The notes below the pieces were generated by a model that saw only the letters and a program-made list of their open reading frames with translations, ran no database searches and was not told the origin of the DNA. The position numbers and the translations under genes are program-made. Below, piece by piece: positions 1 through 6,136 of a stretch of DNA of 12,157 nt. The stretch is taken from positions 1 through 12,157 of the forward strand of contig CANGOK010000078.1 in NCBI GenBank assembly GCA_947455285.1. The letters are read 5' to 3'. The DNA is from Beijerinckiaceae bacterium. Lineage in GTDB: Bacteria; Pseudomonadota; Alphaproteobacteria; Rhizobiales; Beijerinckiaceae. Position 1 is the first letter of the stretch, and each line of letters starts with the position of its first letter.

Positions 1-89
1 GATCATCATTATCAGCTAGCGATCTCGCTGGCCGGCGCCGACTTGTCCCCATGCAAGCAGCAACCGAGCCAGCGAGGCTCGGGGAAGAC

Positions 90-1544
90 ATGTCTTTACG
101 CCTTTACAACACGCTGACCCGCTCGAAGGAGACATTCGTCCCCATCGATCCCGCGCATGTGCGCATGTATGTCTGCGGCCCTACGGTCTATGACCTCGCC
201 CATATCGGCAACGCCCGCCCCATTATCGTCTTCGACGTGCTCTACCGCCTCTTGCGCGAGGTCTATGGGCGCGATGGCGTCGCTTATGTGCGCAACATCA
301 CGGACGTCGACGACAAGATCAACGCGCGCGCCGCCGAGCGCGGGATCACCATTCGCGAGCTGACCGAAGAGACCAACCGGGTGTTTCAGGGCGATGTGAA
401 GGCGCTCGGCTGTCTTGATCCGGACGTGCAGCCGCGCGCGACCGAACATATCGAAGAGATGGTCGAGCTGATCGAGCGCCTCGTCGCCAAAGGCTTTGCT
501 TACGTGGCCGAGGAGCACGTTCTCTTCTCGCCCGCCGCCATGGACGCCGGCAAGGGCGGCTGGCCGCGCTATGGCGCGCTCGCCAATCGCTCGCTGGACG
601 AGATGATCGCAGGCGCCCGCGTCGATGTGGCGCCCTACAAGCGCGACGCCACCGACTTCGTTTTGTGGAAGCCCTCGAAGGAGGGCGAGCCCGGCTGGCC
701 CTCGCCCTGCGGCATCGCCAGCAATGGGCGCCCCGGCTGGCATATCGAATGTTCCGCCATGTCATGGCGCAGGCTGATCCGCGACTTCGCCGGCAAGATC
801 ACCTGCGATCCCGCGAACGCCAATGTCTTCGACATTCACGGCGGCGGCATTGATCTCGTGTTCCCTCATCACGAAAACGAAATCGCCCAGTCCTGCTGCG
901 CGCTCGACACGCCGCGCATGGCCAATGTGTGGATGCACAACGGATTCCTGCAGGTCGAGGGCGAGAAGATGTCGAAGAGCCTCGGCAATTTCGTCACCAT
1001 CAACGAGCTGCTGCACACCAGTAATTTCGGCGGTCGCAAATGGGCCGGCGAGGTTCTGCGTCTCGCCATGCTGCGCACCCATTATCGTCAGCCGATCGAT
1101 TGGACGGCGAAGGCGCTGGAGGAGGCGGAGAAGACGCTCGACCGCTGGTATGCGGCGATTGAAAGCGTTCCTGCTGACGATGGAACCGAGCCCGCGCCCC
1201 CCTTCATGGCCGCTTTGCAGGATGATCTCAACACGCCCGGCGCCATCGCTGAACTCTTCAACATGGCGAGCGAAAATCCAGCTCAGGCCCGGGCCAGCGC
1301 AAGGCTGCTCGGTCTGTTGCAGATGACGCCCGCTGAATGGAAGAGCCTGCGCGAAGCGGATCTCGCCATCTCGCCTGAAGCCATCGAAGAACTGATCGCG
1401 GCGCGCCTCGCCGCGCGGGCCGCGAAGAACTGGGCGGAATCTGATCGCATTCGCGATGAACTCGCCGCCAAGGGCGTCGCCCTCAAGGATGCGAAAGACC
1501 CCGCGACCGGCGAGCTGCGCACCACATGGGAGGCCAAGCGATGA
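90..1544 (+). CDS. cysS: Cysteinyl-tRNA synthetase
   Basis: Charges tRNA-Cys with cysteine using ATP in the cytoplasm; class I aminoacyl-tRNA synthetase. At 484 aa it is slightly longer than the roughly 460 aa E. coli enzyme. Seen: the HIGH-type signature HIGNAR at residues 38-43, KMSKS at 293-297, and the four expected zinc ligands C29, C221, H260 and E264 (in VCGPTVYD, WHIECSAM and FPHHENE). About 14 extra residues lie between C221 and H260 compared with E. coli as I remember it; Brucella CysRS has a similar insertion. The C-terminal third carries the helical DALR-like and anticodon-binding part. I chose the ATG at 90 because the family's N-terminus (SLRLYNTLTR) begins there and GGGGA lies just upstream at 81-85. 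An in-frame ATG at 51 would add 13 residues with no family match. The stop overlaps the start of the next gene. Confidence 0.97.
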   Translation: MSLRLYNTLTRSKETFVPIDPAHVRMYVCGPTVYDLAHIGNARPIIVFDVLYRLLREVYGRDGVAYVRNITDVDDKINARAAERGITIRELTEETNRVFQGDVKALGCLDPDVQPRATEHIEEMVELIERLVAKGFAYVAEEHVLFSPAAMDAGKGGWPRYGALANRSLDEMIAGARVDVAPYKRDATDFVLWKPSKEGEPGWPSPCGIASNGRPGWHIECSAMSWRRLIRDFAGKITCDPANANVFDIHGGGIDLVFPHHENEIAQSCCALDTPRMANVWMHNGFLQVEGEKMSKSLGNFVTINELLHTSNFGGRKWAGEVLRLAMLRTHYRQPIDWTAKALEEAEKTLDRWYAAIESVPADDGTEPAPPFMAALQDDLNTPGAIAELFNMASENPAQARASARLLGLLQMTPAEWKSLREADLAISPEAIEELIAARLAARAAKNWAESDRIRDELAAKGVALKDAKDPATGELRTTWEAKR

Positions 1545-2029
1545 AAGCTTCTCTGCGTCCCTATCTGCCCTCCGAGGCCCCTCTGCTCGCGCTGATCTTT
1601 CAAGAGAGCATCGAGACCCTTGCCGAGGATGATTACGATCCCGACCAGCGCGCCGCGTGGGCTTCCATCGCTGACGATGTCGGCGCATTCGCCAAGCGCC
1701 TTGCGGGCGGCCTCACAATCGTCGCGCTCGCCGATGGTTCGCCCGTGGGCTTCGCCAGTCTCGCAGGCGCCGACAAGCTCGATCTTCTTTATGTGCATCC
1801 TGATTATGCGGGGCAGGGCATCGGCTCCATGCTCGCCGATGCGCTTGAAAAGCTTGCAGGCGCACGGGGCGCGGCGCAACTCACAAGCGACGCCAGCGAC
1901 AACGCCGTGCCCTTCTTCCAGAAGCGCGGCTATGAGCCCCAATCGCGCAATAGCGTGATCGTCGGCGATGAATGGCTTGCCAACACCACCATGCGCAAGA
2001 CGCTTGGCGCGAAGGGCGACGCCTCATGA
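1541..2029 (+). CDS. GNAT-family N-acetyltransferase
   Basis: Predicted cytoplasmic acetyltransferase (162 aa) moving an acetyl group from acetyl-CoA to an unknown amine. The acetyl-CoA pyrophosphate loop is visible as YAGQGIGSML, with G91-Q92-G93-I94-G95; the usual Arg/Gln at the first loop position is Ala90. The preceding strand (LDLLYVHPD) and the C-terminal FFQKRGYE helix-turn are typical of GNAT folds of the YafP-like kind. The start is ATG 1541, whose last two bases are the first two of the cysS stop codon (ATGA); GGGAGG at 1528-1533 supplies the ribosome binding site inside cysS. An ATG at 1526 would add five residues but lacks such a site. The overlap implies translational coupling with cysS. 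The substrate cannot be read from sequence; an amino acid, tRNA or protein N-terminus are all possible. Confidence 0.9.
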   Translation: MKASLRPYLPSEAPLLALIFQESIETLAEDDYDPDQRAAWASIADDVGAFAKRLAGGLTIVALADGSPVGFASLAGADKLDLLYVHPDYAGQGIGSMLADALEKLAGARGAAQLTSDASDNAVPFFQKRGYEPQSRNSVIVGDEWLANTTMRKTLGAKGDAS

Positions 2030-2080
2030 GCTTCTTTTCGTTTCTTCATGCCGGCGCCGCGTCGCCAAGGTCTTACTGAC

Positions 2081-3667
2081 ATGCGTGAACGTCTCTATCT
2101 CTTCGACACCACGCTGCGCGATGGCGCGCAGACCACCGGCGTTGATTTCTCGCTTGAGGACAAGCGCAAGATCGCGCGCATGCTAGATGAGCTTGGCCTC
2201 GATTATGTCGAGGGCGGCTATCCCGGCGCCAATCCGCTCGACACGGAATTCTTCCGCAAGAAGGCGACCTCGAAAGCCCGTTTCGCCGCCTTCGGCATGA
2301 CGAAGCGCGCAGGCCGTTCAGCCGCTAATGATCCAGGAGTCGCGGGGCTTCTTGAAGCTGATGCTGACGTCGTCACCTTCGTCGCCAAGAGCTGGGACTA
2401 TCAGGTCCATGTGGCGCTCGGCTGCACGCTTGATGAAAACCTCGATGGCATTGCGGATTCCATCAAGCTGGTGCGCCAGCACGGGCGCGAAGCCATTCTC
2501 GATTGCGAACATTTCTTCGATGGCTACAAGGCCAATCCAGACTATGCCTTGCAATGCGCCCGCACCGCTCATGAGTCCGGCGCGCGCTGGATCGTTTTGT
2601 GCGACACCAATGGCGGCACTCTGCCCCATGAGATCGAGCGCATCGTGCGCGAAGTCGCGCAGCATGTGCCGGGTTCCCATCTTGGCATTCACGCCCATAA
2701 CGACACCGAGAACGCGGTCGCCAATTCGCTCGCGGCGGTGCAGGCTGGCGCACGGCACATTCAAGGCACGCTGAATGGATTGGGCGAGCGTTGCGGCAAC
2801 GCCAACCTCACCTCGCTGATTCCAACATTATTGCTCAAGAGCGATTATGCTGATCATTTCGAGATCGGCGTCTCCAAGGAGAAGCTCTCGGGCCTTACGA
2901 AAATCAGCCATACGCTCGACGAATTGCTCAATCAGGCGCCTGATCGACATGCGCCCTATGTGGGCGGCTCGGCCTTCGCCACCAAGGCGGGCATTCATGC
3001 CTCCGCAGTGCTGAAGGACCCGCGCACTTATGAGCACATTGATCCTACTCTCGTGGGGAACGAGCGCAAGGTTCTCGTTTCCGATCAGGCGGGCAAGTCG
3101 AACATTCTGGCGGAGCTTGAGCGCATCGGCGTCAAAGTCGCCAAGGATGACCCGCGCGTCGGACGTCTGCTCGATGAGGTGAAGGAGAAGGAGGCGCTTG
3201 GCTACGCCTATGAGGGCGCCGACGCTTCCTTCGAATTGCTTGCGCGCCGCATCCTCGGCCAGACGCCTGATTATTTCGAGGTCGAGCGGTTCCGCGTCAA
3301 TGTGGAGCGCCGCCACAATGCGCAGGGCGAATTGACCACGGTTTCAGAAGCCATCGTGAAGGTGCTGGTCGATGGCGAGGAATTCATCTCCGCCGCCGAA
3401 GGCAATGGCCCTGTGAATGCGCTCGATCTCGCCTTGCGCAAGGATCTTGGAAAATACCAGCGCTACATCAGCGATCTCGAATTGCTCGATTACCGCGTGC
3501 GCGTCTTTCAGGGCGGCACAGACGCGGTGACGCGCGTGCTGATCGAATTCGGCGATGAGACGGGAACCCGCTGGTCCACGGTCGGCGTCTCCGCCAATAT
3601 CATCGACGCCTCGTTCCAGGCGCTGACGGACGCCATCGTCTACAAGCTCTTCAAGGCGGGGGCGTGA
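2081..3667 (+). CDS. cimA: (R)-citramalate synthase
   Basis: Condenses pyruvate with acetyl-CoA to (R)-citramalate, the threonine-independent entry to isoleucine synthesis. It belongs to the DRE-TIM metallolyase group with isopropylmalate and homocitrate synthases. Seen in the 528 aa product: the N-terminal DTTLRDGAQ loop (residues 9-17, with R13 and D14 at the metal/substrate site), the metal-binding H204 and H206 in IHAHND, and GERCGN at 235-240, all within the TIM barrel. A C-terminal LeuA-type regulatory dimer domain spans about 390-525. FGMTKRAG and the long C-terminal domain point to the CimA (TIGR00977) branch rather than LeuA. The ATG at 2081 fits the family's N-terminus (RERLYLFDTT), with AAGG at 2067-2070; an upstream in-frame ATG at 2048 has no ribosome binding site. 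It follows the acetyltransferase by 51 bases, probably in one transcript with cysS. Feedback inhibition by isoleucine is expected from the family, not shown here. Confidence 0.94.
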   Translation: MRERLYLFDTTLRDGAQTTGVDFSLEDKRKIARMLDELGLDYVEGGYPGANPLDTEFFRKKATSKARFAAFGMTKRAGRSAANDPGVAGLLEADADVVTFVAKSWDYQVHVALGCTLDENLDGIADSIKLVRQHGREAILDCEHFFDGYKANPDYALQCARTAHESGARWIVLCDTNGGTLPHEIERIVREVAQHVPGSHLGIHAHNDTENAVANSLAAVQAGARHIQGTLNGLGERCGNANLTSLIPTLLLKSDYADHFEIGVSKEKLSGLTKISHTLDELLNQAPDRHAPYVGGSAFATKAGIHASAVLKDPRTYEHIDPTLVGNERKVLVSDQAGKSNILAELERIGVKVAKDDPRVGRLLDEVKEKEALGYAYEGADASFELLARRILGQTPDYFEVERFRVNVERRHNAQGELTTVSEAIVKVLVDGEEFISAAEGNGPVNALDLALRKDLGKYQRYISDLELLDYRVRVFQGGTDAVTRVLIEFGDETGTRWSTVGVSANIIDASFQALTDAIVYKLFKAGA

Positions 3668-3670
3668 GCC

Positions 3671-3699
3671 AAAAGAAAACCCCTCCCGTTGGGGAGGGG
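3671..3699 (-). terminator. Intrinsic terminator for the small secreted protein gene (possibly bidirectional)
   Basis: Arms CCCCTCCC (3680-3687) and GGGAGGGG (3692-3699) form a perfect 8-bp GC-rich stem around the loop GTTG. Read on the minus strand the stem is followed by TTTTCTTTT (3671-3679), a classic intrinsic terminator about 46 bases past the stop of the minus-strand gene. Read on the plus strand it lies 12 bases past the cimA stop but lacks a T tract, so it would stop cimA transcription poorly or only stabilise its 3' end. Confidence 0.75.
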
Positions 3700-3745
3700 T
3701 GAGCCTTGCTCGTCGGGCCGAAGCCCTCTTAGCGAAACCGTCTGG

Positions 3746-4105
3746 TCATTCAACCAGCGTCAGGCGCTTGTCCTTGCACAGGTTGAAGCCTGCGACTTCG
3801 AGAACCGACTCGTCGTCGAAATAGCCCGAGACATCGAACACGCAGCCGGCTTTGGCGGGCATCTTGGCGTTCAGCTTGGCGCCGGGGCCCAGATCCTTGG
3901 CCAGCACGATGTCCTCAGAGCCCTTGGCCTTGCCCTTGATGGTGAGTTCGAGGAGGGTCGCCTCGCGGCGGTTGTCCACCAGCACGTCGGCGGTCGCCTG
4001 CTTGGCGGCGGGCTTCGCCTTGGCGGGGGCGGCTTGTTGGGCTGAAGCGGCTACGCAGCTGGACAGAACTGTCGCCGCAACGGCGACGATACGCACGAGT
4101 TTCAT
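3746..4105 (-). CDS. Small secreted (periplasmic) protein of unknown function
   Basis: I do not recognise a named family. The 119 aa product begins with a Sec signal peptide: K2 and R5, a hydrophobic stretch from I6 to about V18, and a likely cleavage after ASA at 22/23. The mature part starts with a lysine/alanine-rich segment (25-39). A small, probably beta-rich domain follows, with NRREATLLELT near 45-55 and paired cysteines C88 and C110 that could form a disulfide in the periplasm. Its start is secure: AAAGGAGG lies five bases before the ATG on the minus strand (complement of 4111-4118), the strongest ribosome binding site in the window, suggesting high expression. It lies downstream of the LOG gene on the same strand but appears to have its own promoter, and ends in a good terminator. 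It could be a structural or stress-related periplasmic protein; no enzymatic motif is visible. Confidence 0.8.
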   Translation of the reverse strand: MKLVRIVAVAATVLSSCVAASAQQAAPAKAKPAAKQATADVLVDNRREATLLELTIKGKAKGSEDIVLAKDLGPGAKLNAKMPAKAGCVFDVSGYFDDESVLEVAGFNLCKDKRLTLVE

Positions 4106-4119
4106 GATGGCCTCCTTTA

Positions 4120-4159
4120 ACTCTTCATTAACTTAAGAGTATCCGGCCAGAAGATGCAA
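4120..4159 (-). promoter_or_regulatory. Putative promoter with inverted-repeat operator
   Basis: On the minus strand TTGCAT (complement of 4154-4159) is followed after 17 bases by TTAAGT (complement of 4131-4136), a plausible though weak sigma-70-type pair. An inverted repeat ACTCTT-N9-AAGAGT (4120-4125 and 4135-4140) overlaps the -10 element and the presumed transcription start, just upstream of the AGGAGG site of the small secreted protein gene. This is where a repressor would be expected to bind. Short motifs like these also arise by chance. Confidence 0.35.
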
Positions 4160-4176
4160 ATCGGGCTTTCACTTTC

Positions 4177-4785
4177 TCACAGGCGATTATCGAGTGGCTG
4201 CTCCGGCGCGACATCCCGGGCGGCCATTTCCGCTGCTTTTTTGAGCATTGGCACGATGTCTTCGATTTTTTCGCTCACCATGTAGTGGACCTCGGTGTCC
4301 TGCCGGATAAATCCGCTGTCGCGCATATGGGCGAAAAGGGCGAGGAGCGGCCGCCAGAAGCCGCAGACGTCAGCGATCAGCACCGGCTTACGGTGACGCC
4401 CAAGCTGAACCCAGGTGAGCTGCTCGACCAGTTCCTCAAGGGTGCCGACCCCGCCCGGCAGGGCCACGAAAGCGTCCGCGCGCTCGAACATCAAGCGCTT
4501 GCGCGTGTGCATGTCGGGCACGACCACGAGATCTTGAGCCTCGCGCAGCATGAGTTCGCGCTTCTCCAGAAAGTCTGGAATGATCCCGGTGACGCGTCCG
4601 CCCGCTTCCAGAACCGAGCGAGCGACGATCCCCATGAGCCCGTTCGCGCCCCCGCCATAGACAAGCCCAAGGTCGGCCGCCGCAAGGGCTTGACCCAAAG
4701 CCTTGGCGGCCGCCGCGTAGCGCGGATCATCGCCGGACGCCGAACCGCAGTAAACGCATACATTCCGCAAACGAGAGTTCGTCAT
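4177..4785 (-). CDS. LOG-family protein (TIGR00730), nucleoside 5'-monophosphate phosphoribohydrolase
   Basis: Predicted cytoplasmic Rossmann-fold enzyme of the Lonely Guy family, which cleaves the N-glycosidic bond of (cytokinin or plain purine/pyrimidine) nucleoside 5'-monophosphates to base and ribose 5-phosphate. The 202 aa length is normal. Seen: VCVYCGS at 9-15, the glycine-rich VYGGGANGLMG at 42-52, the conserved MHTRKR region at 92-97, and the signature PGGVGT at 110-115 with E118 completing PGGxGTxxE. The minus-strand start has AGGA (complement of 4793-4796) seven bases upstream. It is transcribed divergently from the LysM gene. In plant-associated bacteria such proteins can make active cytokinin, but in most bacteria the role is probably nucleotide salvage or housekeeping; the sequence cannot decide this. 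Confidence 0.9.
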   Translation of the reverse strand: MTNSRLRNVCVYCGSASGDDPRYAAAAKALGQALAAADLGLVYGGGANGLMGIVARSVLEAGGRVTGIIPDFLEKRELMLREAQDLVVVPDMHTRKRLMFERADAFVALPGGVGTLEELVEQLTWVQLGRHRKPVLIADVCGFWRPLLALFAHMRDSGFIRQDTEVHYMVSEKIEDIVPMLKKAAEMAARDVAPEQPLDNRL

Positions 4786-4888
4786 AACATCGTCCTGTTT
4801 TCAGCTTTAGCCTCGCCTTGTGTCGCAAGGTGGCGGTCTGGCCCATTTGCGGCTAGGTTAGCACAGTGATTTTGAAAGGCGCGGCGTA
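4786..4888. promoter_or_regulatory. Divergent intergenic region with inverted repeat
   Basis: These 103 bases separate two divergent genes and so must hold both promoters, but I see no clear -35/-10 pair for either. The only structure is an inverted repeat: 4813-4820 pairs with 4826-4833 around the loop TGTCG, with a CCTTG/CAAGG core flanked by a G-T, a C-G and a T-G pair. It could be an operator shared by both genes or an RNA hairpin in one leader. Confidence 0.4.
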
Positions 4889-6037
4889 ATGTCGGGTTCG
4901 CGGATCCTCCTTCTGGCGGCGGCGGTCACGGGCGTTGTTTCGGTGGCGGTCGTCGGCTGGCGCGCGATCGAACGGCCTCCGACCGCGATCCTGCGCGCGC
5001 CCACGCCCGCAGCTGCGCCTGCCGTCGTTGAGCCCAAGGTTGTCCAAGAGCCTGCACTTCCCAAGGTTCCCGAGCCTCCGGAGGCTCCCAAGCCGGTAGA
5101 AGCCGCAGTTGAGCCGCCCGTCTCGGCTCCTGCGCAGGTCCAGCCGAGCTTTGACATCGTTCGTGTGGAGCCCACTGGCGATACGGTGATCGCCGGTCGG
5201 GGCGCCGCTCGCTCGCGCGTGGTGCTGAGCGAGGGACCGCGCGTTCTGGCCGAAACTGATTCGGACGGCGAGGGGCAGTTCGTGCTCATCCCGCCCGCGT
5301 TCCGGCCTGGCGATCATCTTCTCAATCTGCGGGTGGGCGAAGGCGCGCAGGAGGCTCTGACGAGCCTCGTCGTCTCCGTGCCGAGCCGCTCCTCTGACAA
5401 GACGCTCGCCACCGTGATCGAGCCTGACAAGCCGACGCGGGTGCTCACCGATGGCGGCTACAAGCCCCAGCTCCCGCCGGGCGCCGTGACCGTGCGCACC
5501 GTCGAGGCGGGGGAAGACGGCGCCTTTTTCGCCTCGGGCCTTGGCCCGCCGGGCGGCGCCGTACGGCTTTACCTTAACGAGGCTTTCGTGGCCGATGTGC
5601 GCACCGCGCCTGATGGCGGCTGGACCTTGCGGGTGGAGAAGGGCATGTCGCCCGGCCATTATGAGGTGCGGGCCGATCTCGTGGAGGAGAGCGGTAAAGT
5701 GGTCGCCCGCGCGCAGGCGCCCTTCGACTATCCGCGGCAGGAAGCGGGGCGGTATGCGTCCCCGGTCGAGCCCCCGTCCACGGCCGCAGCCCCGATCGTT
5801 CCGCCCCAAGCCGCGCCCGAACCGTCTGCGCCGCCCGCGCCCGGCGTCGCCGTGGTGCCGGAGATACAGTCGGTTAAGGTGGTGCGTGGCGACAGCCTGT
5901 GGCGCATCAGCCAGCGCGTGCTGGGACAGGGGCTGCGCTACACGCAGATCTATGAGGCGAATTCCGCCCAGATTCGCGATCCAAATCGCATCTTCCCTGG
6001 CCAAGTGCTTGTCACCCCACAACCTGCGGGTCGATAG
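4889..6037 (+). CDS. Membrane-anchored LysM protein with two Ig-like modules
   Basis: Likely an inner-membrane-anchored periplasmic protein that binds peptidoglycan (382 aa). Order of parts: a hydrophobic N-terminal signal anchor at about 5-24; a Pro/Ala/Glu/Val-rich extended linker at about 30-87; a first beta-sandwich-like module at 88-165; a linker; a second, similar module at 200-282; another Pro/Ala-rich stretch at about 290-325; and a LysM domain at 329-376 (VKVVRGDSLWRIS, then YEANSAQIRDPNRIFPGQ). The two middle modules share the pattern of a G-rich start, a hydrophobic strand, a D-G turn, a W/F-x-L strand and a PGxH/PGHY turn, consistent with bacterial Ig-like domains. The start has AAAGG at 4875-4879, nine bases upstream. 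The ABC exporter gene follows after 99 bases. No catalytic motif is visible, so a structural or scaffold role in the envelope is inferred. Confidence 0.88.
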   Translation: MSGSRILLLAAAVTGVVSVAVVGWRAIERPPTAILRAPTPAAAPAVVEPKVVQEPALPKVPEPPEAPKPVEAAVEPPVSAPAQVQPSFDIVRVEPTGDTVIAGRGAARSRVVLSEGPRVLAETDSDGEGQFVLIPPAFRPGDHLLNLRVGEGAQEALTSLVVSVPSRSSDKTLATVIEPDKPTRVLTDGGYKPQLPPGAVTVRTVEAGEDGAFFASGLGPPGGAVRLYLNEAFVADVRTAPDGGWTLRVEKGMSPGHYEVRADLVEESGKVVARAQAPFDYPRQEAGRYASPVEPPSTAAAPIVPPQAAPEPSAPPAPGVAVVPEIQSVKVVRGDSLWRISQRVLGQGLRYTQIYEANSAQIRDPNRIFPGQVLVTPQPAGR

Positions 6038-6136
6038 CAGCCTGTGAGTCCTGGGCCTCGCAAGGGTGTGTTTTCCCGCGCGTGGGCGTATATGGGCGGG
6101 TCTGTCCAGATTCTTCGGCTCCATCAGAAAGTCCTC

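Noticed and set aside
1..89. Possible tail of an upstream gene or a promoter before cysS
   Set aside because: One frame stops at TAG 17-19 after five unremarkable codons and the cysS frame is open to the window edge, but nothing is identifiable in 89 bases. The AGCGA/TCGCT arms at 18-29 leave only a 2-base loop.
762..1688. Long minus-strand open frames opposite cysS, including 96-743
   Set aside because: Low-complexity Arg/Gly/Ala-rich products with no motif, opposite a clearly real synthetase.
6044..6136. N-terminal extension of the ABC exporter from GTG 6044 or ATG 6092
   Set aside because: No ribosome binding site precedes either, and the extra residues do not resemble an exporter N-terminus. 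ATG 6137 is preferred, with some remaining doubt because its own site is weak.
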